Assembly (NCBI RefSeq): GCF_000607165.1
Contig: NZ_JFZG01000008.1
Span: 186,001-250,000, forward strand
Length of the DNA stretch: 64,000 nucleotides
From: Ralstonia pickettii
Lineage (GTDB): Bacteria > Pseudomonadota > Gammaproteobacteria > Burkholderiales > Burkholderiaceae
Reading direction: 5' to 3'
Shown: positions 37,558 through 47,022 of the stretch, in pieces
Numbering within the stretch: position 1 is the stretch's first letter
Layout: each line of letters starts with the position of its first letter
Notes under the pieces: model-generated
What the model was told of the DNA's origin: nothing
Databases searched by the model: none
Seen by the model: only the letters and a program-made list of their open reading frames with translations
Translations under genes and position numbers: made by a program

Positions 37558-38796
37558 TTACGCCGCAAACATCAGACACACGGGCGTCGGCACCTTCGCC
37601 ACCACCACGGGCTGGTCCAGCTTGCCGGTCTGACCGTCGATGCGCAGCCGCAGGATGGTGTCGCCCTTCTGGTTGAGCACGTAGACATAGCTGCCGTCGG
37701 GCGCCATCGTCATCGCGCGCGGGAAGTGCACACCTTCGCTCCAGTACTGAAGCGGCGCGAGCTTGCCGGAGGCGTCAATGCTGAATGCGGCCACGCTGTC
37801 GGCCAGCGGGTGGTCGGACTTCAGCTTCCGGTTGCTGGCGTAGAGGAAGCGCCCCGACGGATGCATCAGCAGCTCGGCGCCGCTCTTCTGGCCGGTGTAG
37901 TCGGCAGGGGTGGTCGAGATGCGTTGGCGCTCTTCCTGCACGTGGCCGGTGGCGGGGTCGTAACCGTGGCAGGCGACCGAGCCCTCAAGTTCGTTGATAA
38001 CGTAGAGCAGCTTGCCTTGCGGATGCAGCGCCAAGTGCCGCGGGCCGCTGCCGGGCTTGAGCTGCGCACGATCCCGTGGAGCAAGCTTGCCGCCCTCGAT
38101 GGCGAACACGTTGATGCGATCGGTGCCCAGGTCGGTGCCGATCACGTGCTGGCCGGTGGTGTCGAACAACATCATGTGCGCATGCGGCGCTTCCTGTTCG
38201 GGGCGGGGGCCGGAGCCGGTGTCCTTGAAGATGCCCGATACGGTGCCAAGCTTGCCGTCCTCGCCGATCGGCAGGAGGTTGTACGCGCCACCGCTGTAGA
38301 TCGACACGCACAGGTGCTTCCCGTCCGGCGACACGACCACATGCGCGGGGTTGGTGCCCGATAGCGACAGCGGCTGACGATTCAACAGCGTCAGCTTGCC
38401 GTCGTGCAGGTCAATTGCATAGGCCTCGGCGCTGCCGTTTGGGCGGCCCTCGTAGACCTCCAGTTCATTGATGGCGTACAGGAACCGCTGATTCGGGTGC
38501 ACGGCCAGGAACGACGGATTGGCACTTTCGACCACCTGCACCTGCGTCCACGCATCGCCGCGCGGCGCCAGCACGTAGATGCCGCGAGCAGCCGGGCCGC
38601 CGGCAGTGCCGCCCGGTGCGTTGAACGTGTAGGTGCCGACATAGGCGAAACGGGGAGGGCGCGCATTGCCCACAGGCTGCACACCTGACGCAGCCGGTTG
38701 CTCGCCCGCCTGGGCCATGACGGTTTTGGGAAGAGCGCCCAGCAAAGGCAAGCTACTAGTCCACTGCATGAAAGTTCGACGAAGACGATTGGTCAT
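37558..38796 (-). CDS. Exported lactonase (YbhE/6-phosphogluconolactonase-like beta-propeller)
   Basis: A 412-residue seven-bladed propeller lactonase (PF10282 type). The N-terminus (MTNRLRRTFMQWTSSLPLLG) resembles a twin-arginine signal. Propeller segments recur as HPNQRFLYAINEL, SPDGKHLCVSIY, and HPSGRFLYASNRK. It follows, 12 bp downstream, the flavin oxidase gene, so the two are likely co-transcribed. Together they could oxidise a sugar to a lactone and hydrolyse it; compartments are not obviously the same. Confidence 0.88.
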   Translation of the reverse strand: MTNRLRRTFMQWTSSLPLLGALPKTVMAQAGEQPAASGVQPVGNARPPRFAYVGTYTFNAPGGTAGGPAARGIYVLAPRGDAWTQVQVVESANPSFLAVHPNQRFLYAINELEVYEGRPNGSAEAYAIDLHDGKLTLLNRQPLSLSGTNPAHVVVSPDGKHLCVSIYSGGAYNLLPIGEDGKLGTVSGIFKDTGSGPRPEQEAPHAHMMLFDTTGQHVIGTDLGTDRINVFAIEGGKLAPRDRAQLKPGSGPRHLALHPQGKLLYVINELEGSVACHGYDPATGHVQEERQRISTTPADYTGQKSGAELLMHPSGRFLYASNRKLKSDHPLADSVAAFSIDASGKLAPLQYWSEGVHFPRAMTMAPDGSYVYVLNQKGDTILRLRIDGQTGKLDQPVVVAKVPTPVCLMFAA

Positions 38797-38808
38797 GGGA
38801 TGGCTCCA

Positions 38809-40335
38809 TCAAACACGCACGGACATCGCGTGGTGGAAGATGTTGTTCGGATCATACCGGTGCTTCACATCCTGCAGAAACGCGTACAGGTCGCCGCTGC
38901 CGTAGTAGAGCTGCGGCCAAAACGGGTAGGCCAGCATGTCGACGTCGGGGTAGTTGATGTAGCAGCCCTCGTACCGGTCACCGGGGTACGGCGTGCCGCT
39001 GTGCGGCGCGGGCACATCGGGCGCGCCGTAGACGTCGCGGTAGAAATCGCTGATCCAGCGCAGGTGACCGGCGTCATCGGCGGCAGACGTCCAATACGTC
39101 TGGTACTGCAGCTTCATGATCGACGCCCGCTGCGGCACAGCCGTATCGCCAATGCGCTCGGCCTTGTTGACGGCGCCCCCGTACGAATCGACTTGCAGCA
39201 GCGACTGGCTCAGATCGACGCCCGGCATCGTCCGCGTGAGGTGCGTATAGATGCGCTGCGCCTCGCGCGCCGTGAAGCCGCGTTTCATATAAGCCGACTT
39301 GTACTTGCCGCGCTGATTGGCGCCCGAGCCGTTCAGATACTGCGTGGCCGTCAGCCAGTCGTACTGCACGATGGTGTGCGGCTTGGAGCAGAGCAGCTGC
39401 CCCACGCCCTGCTTGTGCGCGGGGCCGTAGCCGGGCGGCCGCCCTTTGACCGGGGTGGGCGCGCAGGCCTGGAAGCGGTTCAGAAAATCATTGAGGACAG
39501 AGAGATCGCGGCACGTGCCGTCGGGGTTGCAGAACTGCGTGAGCAGGACGATCTGCCCCGACGATTTGTGCGTGAGCTTGAGCAGCGAAAACATGCCCCA
39601 CGTGTCCGGATCCTTGCCGCGCGTCTCCCAGTATTCGCCGTAGATGCGCAGCAGTTCTGCAAAGCGCTGCGGCGTCATGGTGGCCCAGTCGAAGGCCACG
39701 GTTGCGAGCGCAACTTCCTGCGGTGCCGCGGGCAGCTTGGCGAACGTGTAGCCGGTGATGACGCCGAAGTTGCCGCCGCCAGCGCCACGGCAGGCACGGA
39801 ACAGATCGGGATCGTGCGCTGCATCCACCGTGCGGGCAGCCGCCTTGCCGGTCTTGTCCACCGTGACGATGTCAACGGCCGAGAGCCAATCCACCGTCAG
39901 CCCTTGCAGCCGTGAGAGCAACCCATAGCCGCCGCCGCAGATATGCCCGCCAGCACCCACCGAATAGCACGAGCCACCAGGCAGCGTCACGTTGTGGCGC
40001 TTGTACAGCTCCAGGTAACCGTTCCAGTTCTGCGTGCCGGCCGGAATGCGCACCGTGCCATCGGCGTGCACCTCGGGCGTGGCGAGCAAGCTCAAATCGA
40101 CGATCGTGCCGTCCGGGTTGTTGGAGACGAAATCCTCATAGCAATGCCCGCCACTGCGCACCGTCGGGCGCTGACCCGCGTTGATGATGCGCTGCACGGC
40201 GGGCACCACATCGTCGGCCTTTTCAATGAGGGCGATGCGGCTGGCGGCCTGCGCATCCGTCGCCGGCCAGCGCAGGTTGAAGCCATGTTTGAGCGTGTTG
40301 TAGCGAGGGTCTTGGCGCGTCACATCCAGTGTCAT
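38809..40335 (-). CDS. FAD-linked oxidase, berberine-bridge/carbohydrate oxidase type
   Basis: A 508-residue FAD_binding_4 oxidase with C-terminal BBE domain. The His in RSGGHCYED (H64) and the Cys in [11 protein letters not shown] (C123), 59 residues apart, fit the two covalent FAD attachments of hexose/oligosaccharide oxidases. The BBE end has [10 protein letters not shown]. No signal peptide is visible, although its partner lactonase is exported. The start MTLDVTRQ is used. Substrate probably a carbohydrate or related alcohol. Confidence 0.88.
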   Translation of the reverse strand: MTLDVTRQDPRYNTLKHGFNLRWPATDAQAASRIALIEKADDVVPAVQRIINAGQRPTVRSGGHCYEDFVSNNPDGTIVDLSLLATPEVHADGTVRIPAGTQNWNGYLELYKRHNVTLPGGSCYSVGAGGHICGGGYGLLSRLQGLTVDWLSAVDIVTVDKTGKAAARTVDAAHDPDLFRACRGAGGGNFGVITGYTFAKLPAAPQEVALATVAFDWATMTPQRFAELLRIYGEYWETRGKDPDTWGMFSLLKLTHKSSGQIVLLTQFCNPDGTCRDLSVLNDFLNRFQACAPTPVKGRPPGYGPAHKQGVGQLLCSKPHTIVQYDWLTATQYLNGSGANQRGKYKSAYMKRGFTAREAQRIYTHLTRTMPGVDLSQSLLQVDSYGGAVNKAERIGDTAVPQRASIMKLQYQTYWTSAADDAGHLRWISDFYRDVYGAPDVPAPHSGTPYPGDRYEGCYINYPDVDMLAYPFWPQLYYGSGDLYAFLQDVKHRYDPNNIFHHAMSVRV

Positions 40336-40466
40336 CGACGACTCCCGGTGAGGGCGTTTGCGCAAGCGTTGCGCAAACGAAGTTGGGTTCGGACGCACGG
40401 CGTCCGGCGGTTCCAACTTAGTCGTTCGCGGGCCCGGCTTCCATCAGACAATGCCGGTCGACCGGC

Positions 40467-40985
40467 TCATCGCGCCTGGTGGGCGAGCCATTCAACCACC
40501 CGGGTTGCCGTCGCGGCCCATAGCGGCCGTACTAGCCAGCATGCCGCGGCCCACGCCAGGATCACCACGATCAGATCGCAGCGGCCGCTCTTCCACAAGT
40601 TCAGGGAATGGCGCCCCCAGATCCAGGGCACGCCCAACGGATTGGGCCAGTCCGCCAGCAGGTGCATCAGCCCGCCGCAGGCGAAGCCGAACAGCAGCGG
40701 TGCCCACAGATGGCCGTGGCCCAGCGCCTGGTACGACAGAACAAGCACGGCCACCCAGCCAATGCCCCAGTGGGTGGCGGTGCGGTGTGTGATCCAGAGG
40801 CGGCGTGCACGCGTCCACCAGGCGACCTCCATCCAGTCAGGCGCAGTGCTGCCGGCAACCGCCGCGCAAAACGCCAGGATGCTGCCGAGATGTTCGAGAG
40901 ACGTATGGGAAGCCTGTGCGACGGCGGTGGCGGCAATCAGACCTGCCGCCCAGCCCGTTGCGTGATGGGCAGCATTGGAAGCCAT
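40467..40985 (-). CDS. YdjM-family inner-membrane metal-dependent hydrolase
   Basis: A 172-residue membrane protein of the YdjM (DUF457) type. Several hydrophobic segments and the metal-ligand residues are visible: APDWMEV, THRTATHW, and HLLADWPNPLG. Members are predicted metal-dependent hydrolases; in Escherichia coli ydjM is a DNA-damage-inducible gene. Start MASNAAHH is used, with weaker upstream alternatives. Confidence 0.85.
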   Translation of the reverse strand: MASNAAHHATGWAAGLIAATAVAQASHTSLEHLGSILAFCAAVAGSTAPDWMEVAWWTRARRLWITHRTATHWGIGWVAVLVLSYQALGHGHLWAPLLFGFACGGLMHLLADWPNPLGVPWIWGRHSLNLWKSGRCDLIVVILAWAAACWLVRPLWAATATRVVEWLAHQAR

Positions 40986-41063
40986 GCACGTGATGCGGAA
41001 GACGAAGGACCGCATCTTCGCAATGGAGGCTTGCCGGGACAAGCCAAAAATTGCGACAAATTG

Positions 41064-42257
41064 CTAGCCGATCTGGAGCAGCAGCCCCTTCAGGTATTCG
41101 CCTTCCGGGAAGCTCGTCAGCAGCGGATGGTCCACACCGCCAGCAAGCCGGCGCTGGATGCGCGCCGTCACCTTGGCATCGGCCGCGGCGCCCGCGACGA
41201 TCTTTTGAAACAGGTCTGCGTCGATTGCACCCGAGCACGAATACGTAAACAGCAGACCGCCCGGGCGCAGCAACTGCATGCCGACCAGGTTGATCTCTTT
41301 GTACGCCCGTGCCGCGCGATCGACTTGCTGCGCCGACGCCGCAAATTTGGGCGGGTCCAGCACGATCAGGTCGAATTGACGACCTTCTGCGCGGAAGTTG
41401 CGCAGTGACTTGAAGACGTCCGCATCCAACCACTCGGCGCGCGCCGGATCGAAGCCGTTGAGCGCAACGTTGCGCTCGGCCACCGCCAATGCCTCGCCCG
41501 ACGAGTCGATCGACACCACCGAGCGCGCCCCGCCCTTGAGCGCCGCCAGCGAGAAGCCGCCGGTGTAGCAAAAGCAGTTGAGGACATCGCGATCCTTGGC
41601 CAGCGCGCCGACCAGTGCGCGGTTGTCACGCTGGTCGACGTAGAAGCCGGTCTTATGACCTTCGCGCACATCCACGTAGTAGCGCACGCCGTGCTCGGTG
41701 GCAGACAGATCTGCGGCAGGCTCGGCGCCAGCCAGCACGCCGGTCATCTGCTCCAGGCCTTCGCGTTCGCGCACGCTCACATCGGAGCGTTCGTAGACGT
41801 TGGGGCAACCCGTCTCTTTGATGAGCGCGGCGACGATCGCCTGCTTCCAGTGCTCCACGCCAGCGGCGCTGAACTGGCAGACGAGCTGGCCAGTCTCACC
41901 GGTGCCGTACTGGTCGACGATCAAGCCGGGCAGGCCGTCGGCTTCGCCCATGACGAGGCGCACGGCGTCGGTGTCGTGCACCCACGCGCGGCGGTACGCC
42001 ACTGCCGCGGCAATGCGGCGCTTGAAGAAGGCATGGTCGACGGGCTCGGCTTCGTCGAACGACCACGCGCGCGCGCGGATCTGCGAGACGGGGCTGAACG
42101 CCGCACGCGCCAGAAACTGGCCGTTATGCGCCCGCACGATGACGGTCGCGCCGGAGGCAGGCTTGCCCTCCACGCGATCGATGGCGTTGGCGAAAATCCA
42201 CGGGTGCCGGCGCAGCAGCGAGCGCTCCTTGCCGGACTTGAGAATCAGGGTTTGCAT
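41064..42257 (-). CDS. rlmI: 23S rRNA (cytosine1962-C5)-methyltransferase
   Basis: A 397-residue RlmI-type enzyme with N-terminal PUA domain (LLRRHPWIFANAIDRVEG) and C-terminal SAM methyltransferase (FCYTGGFSLAAL, VLDPPKFA, the catalytic Cys in FTYSCSGA). It methylates C1962 of 23S rRNA. It ends 78 bp before the YdjM gene and starts 36 bp after xerC. Confidence 0.95.
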   Translation of the reverse strand: MQTLILKSGKERSLLRRHPWIFANAIDRVEGKPASGATVIVRAHNGQFLARAAFSPVSQIRARAWSFDEAEPVDHAFFKRRIAAAVAYRRAWVHDTDAVRLVMGEADGLPGLIVDQYGTGETGQLVCQFSAAGVEHWKQAIVAALIKETGCPNVYERSDVSVREREGLEQMTGVLAGAEPAADLSATEHGVRYYVDVREGHKTGFYVDQRDNRALVGALAKDRDVLNCFCYTGGFSLAALKGGARSVVSIDSSGEALAVAERNVALNGFDPARAEWLDADVFKSLRNFRAEGRQFDLIVLDPPKFAASAQQVDRAARAYKEINLVGMQLLRPGGLLFTYSCSGAIDADLFQKIVAGAAADAKVTARIQRRLAGGVDHPLLTSFPEGEYLKGLLLQIG

Positions 42258-42293
42258 ACGACTGGGATGGTTCGCCCGGCAAAGCGGGCAGCG

Positions 42294-43280
42294 CTACTTC
42301 TTCTTCGCGCGGGGATGCGCCTGATCGTAGATCTTGGCCAGGTGCTGAAAATCGAGCGAAGTATAAACCTGCGTGCTGGCGATGCTGGCGTGGCCGAGCA
42401 GTTCCTGCACCGCACGCAAATCGCCCGACGACTGCAGCATGTGCGTGGCAAACGAATGCCGCAGCACGTGCGGGTGCACATCCGCCGGCACACCTGCCGC
42501 GATGGCGTTGCGCTTCATGCGCAATTGAATCTGCCGCTGCGCCAACCGCTTGCCGCGCGGCGAGAGAAACAGCGCGTGCGCGTCTTCAGGCACCGCGTCC
42601 GGCTTGGCCAGTTGCTCGCGCACCGCCAGCCATGCGGTCAGGGCCTCCGCCGCCTTGGTGCCCACCGGCACGGTGCGCCGCTTGCTGCCCTTGCCAAGCA
42701 CCTGCACCTCGCGCGCTTCCAGGTCGAGCCAGCTCGAAGATTCATACTCGCCGGCCTTCACGTGCCGCATATCCAGGCTGACCAGCTCGGAGAGCCGCAG
42801 CCCGCACGAATAGAACAGCTCGTTGACAGCGCGGTCGCGAACCGTCTCGGCATCGTCGCCGGGCAGTTGCTCCATCAGCGCGACGGCTTGCTCGACGGAC
42901 AGCGCTTTCGGCAAGCGCTTCGGGCTCTTGGGCGCGCGCACGCCGTCGACCGGGTTGGCGGTGACGGCGGCATCGCGCAACGCCATCCACTTGAACCAGC
43001 CGCGCCACGCCGACAGCGCCCGCGCAATGCTGCGGCCGGACAAGCCATCGCCATGCAGCTGCGCCATCATGCGGCGAATATGGTGCGACTGCAGCTGCGT
43101 GAGATCGACGTTGGCAGCGTGCTGCGCACCCAGGCGCTGCAGCACGGCCAGCTCGCGGGTATAGCTCTCCAGCGTGTGCGGCGAGAGCTGCCGCTCGAAC
43201 TTCAGGGCGTCAAGGTACGCCGCAATCTGCGGATGCGGCGCCTGAGCGCCATGTTCCTCAGCGGGTGCAGATTGCGGCAT
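42294..43280 (-). CDS. xerC: Tyrosine recombinase XerC
   Basis: A 328-residue site-specific recombinase that, with XerD, resolves chromosome dimers at dif. The N-terminal SAM-like domain is followed by the catalytic domain with Arg in YSCGLRLSELVSLD, His-x-x-Arg in HVLRHSFATHML, and the nucleophile Tyr in STQVYTSLDF. C-terminal Lys-rich. It lies 14 bp after DUF484, the usual neighbour. Confidence 0.94.
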   Translation of the reverse strand: MPQSAPAEEHGAQAPHPQIAAYLDALKFERQLSPHTLESYTRELAVLQRLGAQHAANVDLTQLQSHHIRRMMAQLHGDGLSGRSIARALSAWRGWFKWMALRDAAVTANPVDGVRAPKSPKRLPKALSVEQAVALMEQLPGDDAETVRDRAVNELFYSCGLRLSELVSLDMRHVKAGEYESSSWLDLEAREVQVLGKGSKRRTVPVGTKAAEALTAWLAVREQLAKPDAVPEDAHALFLSPRGKRLAQRQIQLRMKRNAIAAGVPADVHPHVLRHSFATHMLQSSGDLRAVQELLGHASIASTQVYTSLDFQHLAKIYDQAHPRAKKK

Positions 43281-43294
43281 GCGGCGGTCTGCGC

Positions 43295-43996
43295 TCAGTC
43301 ACGCAGGCGGTTGAGCGTGGCAGCGGCCAGTTCGCCGATCTGCGCAAGGTAGGTCGTGCCCATGCCGTCATGGAAGCGGCGGGCGTCCGGCGAGCCGAGC
43401 ACCAGCAGTCCGAATGCCGGCGCAGCGCTGGCATCGGCGTCCCCACGCACAGGCACGCGCAGCGTCACAATCGCGAGCGATTCGATGGGCTCGCCAGTGT
43501 CCGACGTATCGAGCCAGCCGGCGGCCTCAAAGCCCGCGTTGGCGCCGCAATACGGCGCACGCAGGCCGGCCGCAAACAGGCGCACTTCCTCGCTGACGCC
43601 CTGCGCGACTTCCAGGTGCGCGAATTCTTCGCCCACCTGCCACACGCGCAGCGCCACGGCCGGCACATCGAAAATCTCACGCAGGCCATCCTGCACGGCA
43701 TACGGCAACGCATGCGTGTCGGCCTCGCCCAGCAGGCGCGTCGTCCACGCGTGCACGCGCTGCTGCGTGCGGTCGTTCTCGTTGCCGTGGCGCATCAGGT
43801 CCGACAGCTTGAGCTCGAGGTGCTTGTTCTTGTCGCGCAGGATTTCCATCTGGCGCTCCTGCAGCGACACGGCACGGTGGCTATGCGGGCTGGTGAGCTG
43901 GATGGCGGCCAGCAGCTCGGCGTGCTCTTCAAAGAAGGCCGGATGCGCCTGCAGGTAGTTGGCGACGTCTTGTGCGTTCATCGTGGAGGTGCTCAT
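43295..43996 (-). CDS. DUF484 family protein
   Basis: A 233-residue GAF-like protein found upstream of xerC in many proteobacteria. Visible: NAQDVANYLQAHPAFFEEH near the N-terminus, an amphipathic LQERQMEILRDKNKHLE helix, then a GAF-type domain. Its ATG overlaps the gatB stop (TGATG). Function is unknown. Confidence 0.93.
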   Translation of the reverse strand: MSTSTMNAQDVANYLQAHPAFFEEHAELLAAIQLTSPHSHRAVSLQERQMEILRDKNKHLELKLSDLMRHGNENDRTQQRVHAWTTRLLGEADTHALPYAVQDGLREIFDVPAVALRVWQVGEEFAHLEVAQGVSEEVRLFAAGLRAPYCGANAGFEAAGWLDTSDTGEPIESLAIVTLRVPVRGDADASAAPAFGLLVLGSPDARRFHDGMGTTYLAQIGELAAATLNRLRD

Positions 43997-45462
43997 CAGG
44001 CTGCGCCCAGTTTCTTCTTCAGCAGTTCGTTGACTTGTGCGGGGTTGGCCTTGCCGCGCGTGGCCTTCATGGCCTGGCCGACCAGCGCGTTGAATGCCTT
44101 CTCCTTGCCGGCGCGGAATTCCTCGACCGACTTGGCGTTGGCGGCCAGCACGTCGTCGATGATCTTCTCCAGCTCGCCCGAGTTCGACATCTGCTTCAGG
44201 CCCTTCTCGGCGATGATCGCGTCGGCATCGCCACCGTGTTCGCCGGCCCACATGGCGGGGAAGACGTCTTTCTTGGCGGTGTTGTTGCTGATCGTGCCGT
44301 CGGCAATGCGCGCAAGCAGCTTGGCCAGTTGCGCAGGCGACACCGGCGCAGCATCGATGTCCAGATCGGCGCGGTTCAGGTTCGAGGCGACCTCGCCCAT
44401 GATCCAGTTGGCGGCAGCCTTGGCGTTCGCGGCACCGGCATCAGTCACCACGGCTTCGAAGTAAGCAGCGGTCGACTTGGTGGCGGTCAGGATACTGGCG
44501 TCGTACTTCGGCAGGCCGTAGGCGGATTCAAAGCGCGCAGCCATGGCGGCCGGCAGTTCGGGCAACGTGGCGCGCACGCGCTCGACCCAGTCGTCGCCGA
44601 TCACGAGCGGCAGCAGGTCGGGATCGGGGAAGTAGCGGTAATCCTGCGCGTCTTCCTTGCTGCGCATCGAGCGCGTTTCCTTGCGGTCCGGATCGTACAG
44701 GCGCGTTTCCTGCACCACGGTGCCGCCGTCTTCGATCAGCTCGATCTGGCGGCGCACTTCGTAGTTGATCGCCTCTTCCAGGAAGCGGAACGAGTTGAGG
44801 TTCTTGATTTCGCAGCGCGTGCCGAACGGTGCGTCCGGGCCCCGGCGCACCGACACGTTCGCGTCGCAGCGGAAGCTGCCTTCCTGCATGTTGCCGTCGC
44901 AGATGCCCAGCCACATCACCAGCGCGTGCAGTGCCTTGGCATAGGCCACGGCCTCGGCGGCGCTGCGCATGTCGGGCTCGGTCACGATTTCCAGCAGCGG
45001 CGTGCCGGCACGGTTCAAGTCGATGCCAGTCATGCCGGCAAAGTCTTCGTGCAGCGATTTGCCCGCATCTTCTTCCAGGTGCGCACGCGTGAGTTGCACG
45101 GTCTTCTCATAGCCGGGCTGACCGTTCTTGCCTTCCACCTGGATGGTCAGCGTGCCGCCCTGCACCACCGGAATCTCGTACTGGCTGATCTGGTAGCCCT
45201 TGGGCAGATCGGGGTAGAAGTAATTCTTGCGCGCAAAGATGCTCTTGGGCGCGATCTTGGCGCCGATGGCCAGACCGAACACGATGGCACGCTCGACGGC
45301 GCCCTTATTCAGCACCGGCAGCACGCCCGGCAGCGCCAGGTCAACCGGCGCCGCCTGCGTGTTGGGCGCCGCGCCGAAGGCGGTGGAGGCGCCAGAGAAA
45401 ATCTTCGAGACCGTCGAGAGCTGCGTGTGCGTCTCGAGGCCGATCACCACTTCCCATTGCAT
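43996..45462 (-). CDS. gatB: Asp-tRNA(Asn)/Glu-tRNA(Gln) amidotransferase subunit B
   Basis: A 488-residue subunit that activates misacylated tRNA for amidation. Features are [15 protein letters not shown], the kinase-like KIFSGAS and [16 protein letters not shown] region, and the helical C-terminal GatB/YqeY tail ([10 protein letters not shown]). It works with GatA and GatC, encoded 1.5-3.4 kb away on the same strand rather than immediately adjacent. Confidence 0.96.
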   Translation of the reverse strand: MQWEVVIGLETHTQLSTVSKIFSGASTAFGAAPNTQAAPVDLALPGVLPVLNKGAVERAIVFGLAIGAKIAPKSIFARKNYFYPDLPKGYQISQYEIPVVQGGTLTIQVEGKNGQPGYEKTVQLTRAHLEEDAGKSLHEDFAGMTGIDLNRAGTPLLEIVTEPDMRSAAEAVAYAKALHALVMWLGICDGNMQEGSFRCDANVSVRRGPDAPFGTRCEIKNLNSFRFLEEAINYEVRRQIELIEDGGTVVQETRLYDPDRKETRSMRSKEDAQDYRYFPDPDLLPLVIGDDWVERVRATLPELPAAMAARFESAYGLPKYDASILTATKSTAAYFEAVVTDAGAANAKAAANWIMGEVASNLNRADLDIDAAPVSPAQLAKLLARIADGTISNNTAKKDVFPAMWAGEHGGDADAIIAEKGLKQMSNSGELEKIIDDVLAANAKSVEEFRAGKEKAFNALVGQAMKATRGKANPAQVNELLKKKLGAA

Positions 45463-45538
45463 GTTGCGTGTGTCCTGTCGATTGTTGTGGTGTGAATGTC
45501 TAGGTACTCAGTATTCAGGTGTTCTTGCGTTGCTGCGA

Positions 45539-46501
45539 TCAGGGGTGCGGCGCATCGAGCCACGCCGCGAGCTTCCCAAACGCCGCTTCGCGCGCCGCCG
45601 GATCGCCACCGACCGTGACCGTTCCATAGCGACGCCCCTTCGGGATGCCGTTGCGCTCCTTGACCGGCGCCGTGCCATCAAAGCCGTGGTACGCGCCGCC
45701 AAACATGTCCAGCTCGAAACGGGCCTGCGGCTGGCGGGCCAGGACGGCAGTCTGCAGCGCCTGGCAGTGGTCGGCCTGCGTCCAGTCGTCGTTGCCGCCG
45801 GCCAGCAGCAGCAACGGCGCATTCAGCTGATAGTCGGGCCGTTTCTGCGCCGACGCACAGCCCGGGTAAAACGCCACCGCGCGATTGACCCCAGGCGCAT
45901 CGACGGGCCAGGGACGGCTGGCATCCACGGCCTCCAGCACGGCCTGCGCGCCGTTGGACCAACCCAGCAGAACAATGCGGCGCGCATCCACGCCCGGCTG
46001 CCCGGCTACCCAGCGGATCGTCGCCAGCACGTCGGCGCGGCGCACCGCGCCATTGATATCGCGCGTGGCAGTACGTTCGGTGCAGATGCCATGCGGCTTA
46101 CCGCGCGGGCCGAAGCTGTCGGGAAACACCACCGCATAGCCCCGCGCGCCCAGCCACTGCGCATACCCGCGATACCGCGAGCCCAGCGCCTTGGCATCCG
46201 CCCCGGCCTGCGTATAGAGGCCGCTGCAGCCGTGCAGCGCGATCACCACCGGCGCGCCGGTCGCAGGTGCCTTGACGGGCGATGCAACCCAGTAGGCGGT
46301 CAGCGTTTGCGGTGCATCCTCGGCGTCCTTCATCGACGCGCGCGGAATCTCCACCGTCTGCACGCCCAATTCTGCTGATGATGGCGCACGCGCAGCCGGC
46401 ATGTCAGGCAAGGCGCCTTCGGCGTCCGGCGTCGGTTGTGCAGCGGCGTGCAGCGCCAGGGCGCTTGCCAGCGCCGCCAGCACACGGAGCGATGTACGCA
46501 T
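45539..46501 (-). CDS. Secreted dienelactone-hydrolase-like alpha/beta hydrolase
   Basis: A 320-residue protein with signal peptide (MRTSLRVLAALASALALHAAAQ). The hydrolase nucleophile elbow is GWSNGAQAVLEA, with HGCSG forming the oxyanion region and GAYHGFDG the catalytic His. It overlaps the lipoprotein gene (TGATG). Substrate unknown; possibly esters or lactones. Confidence 0.86.
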   Translation of the reverse strand: MRTSLRVLAALASALALHAAAQPTPDAEGALPDMPAARAPSSAELGVQTVEIPRASMKDAEDAPQTLTAYWVASPVKAPATGAPVVIALHGCSGLYTQAGADAKALGSRYRGYAQWLGARGYAVVFPDSFGPRGKPHGICTERTATRDINGAVRRADVLATIRWVAGQPGVDARRIVLLGWSNGAQAVLEAVDASRPWPVDAPGVNRAVAFYPGCASAQKRPDYQLNAPLLLLAGGNDDWTQADHCQALQTAVLARQPQARFELDMFGGAYHGFDGTAPVKERNGIPKGRRYGTVTVGGDPAAREAAFGKLAAWLDAPHP

Positions 46502-46983
46502 CACCGGGCATTCCGGGCGCATTGGCCCGTTTGCGGATCGAACATCACCGGCCAGGCTTCGTCATAGATGCCGGGCGTGCAATGCGCTTCGCAGTTGGCG
46601 TGTGCCAGCGTGACGCGGCGTGGGTCCTGCCAAACCATCAGCGTGCACTTGCCGTAGCGCTCGCGCAGCTCGATGCTGGGGCGGCGCTTGGTCTGCTGGA
46701 ACGTCGACAGGTCGAACTGACACGAACCGCGCCGGCCGACCCACAACTGCCATTGCATGGCGCTGACGTTGTTGTCGGCCACGGTGAGCGTCGCCTGCTC
46801 GCGGAAGCCGTCTTCCTCGGTCTGGTTGCAGTAGCCGTTGATGTCGATGCGGCGGTCGGAGATCGGCGGCGGCTTCGACGGGCGGCTGATGCCCGGAATG
46901 GACGGCAGCGGAATCGGCACGCACGCCGCCAGCAGGCCGGCGGCAAGCGCCAGCCCGAGTGCAGTGCGGATGCGGTGGTTCAT
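46501..46983 (-). CDS. Hypothetical lipoprotein
   Basis: A 160-residue protein with a lipobox LAAC at residue 21, a Pro-rich linker (PIPLPSIPGISRPSKPPP), and a Cys-rich C-terminal part (CEAHCTPG, GSCQFD). No domain is recognised. It is coupled to the hydrolase gene, so the two may act together in the envelope. Confidence 0.8.
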   Translation of the reverse strand: MNHRIRTALGLALAAGLLAACVPIPLPSIPGISRPSKPPPISDRRIDINGYCNQTEEDGFREQATLTVADNNVSAMQWQLWVGRRGSCQFDLSTFQQTKRRPSIELRERYGKCTLMVWQDPRRVTLAHANCEAHCTPGIYDEAWPVMFDPQTGQCARNAR

Positions 46984-47022
46984 GCGTGCCTCCTGCGCGG
47001 AGCGGGTACGTCGGAACGGGCC

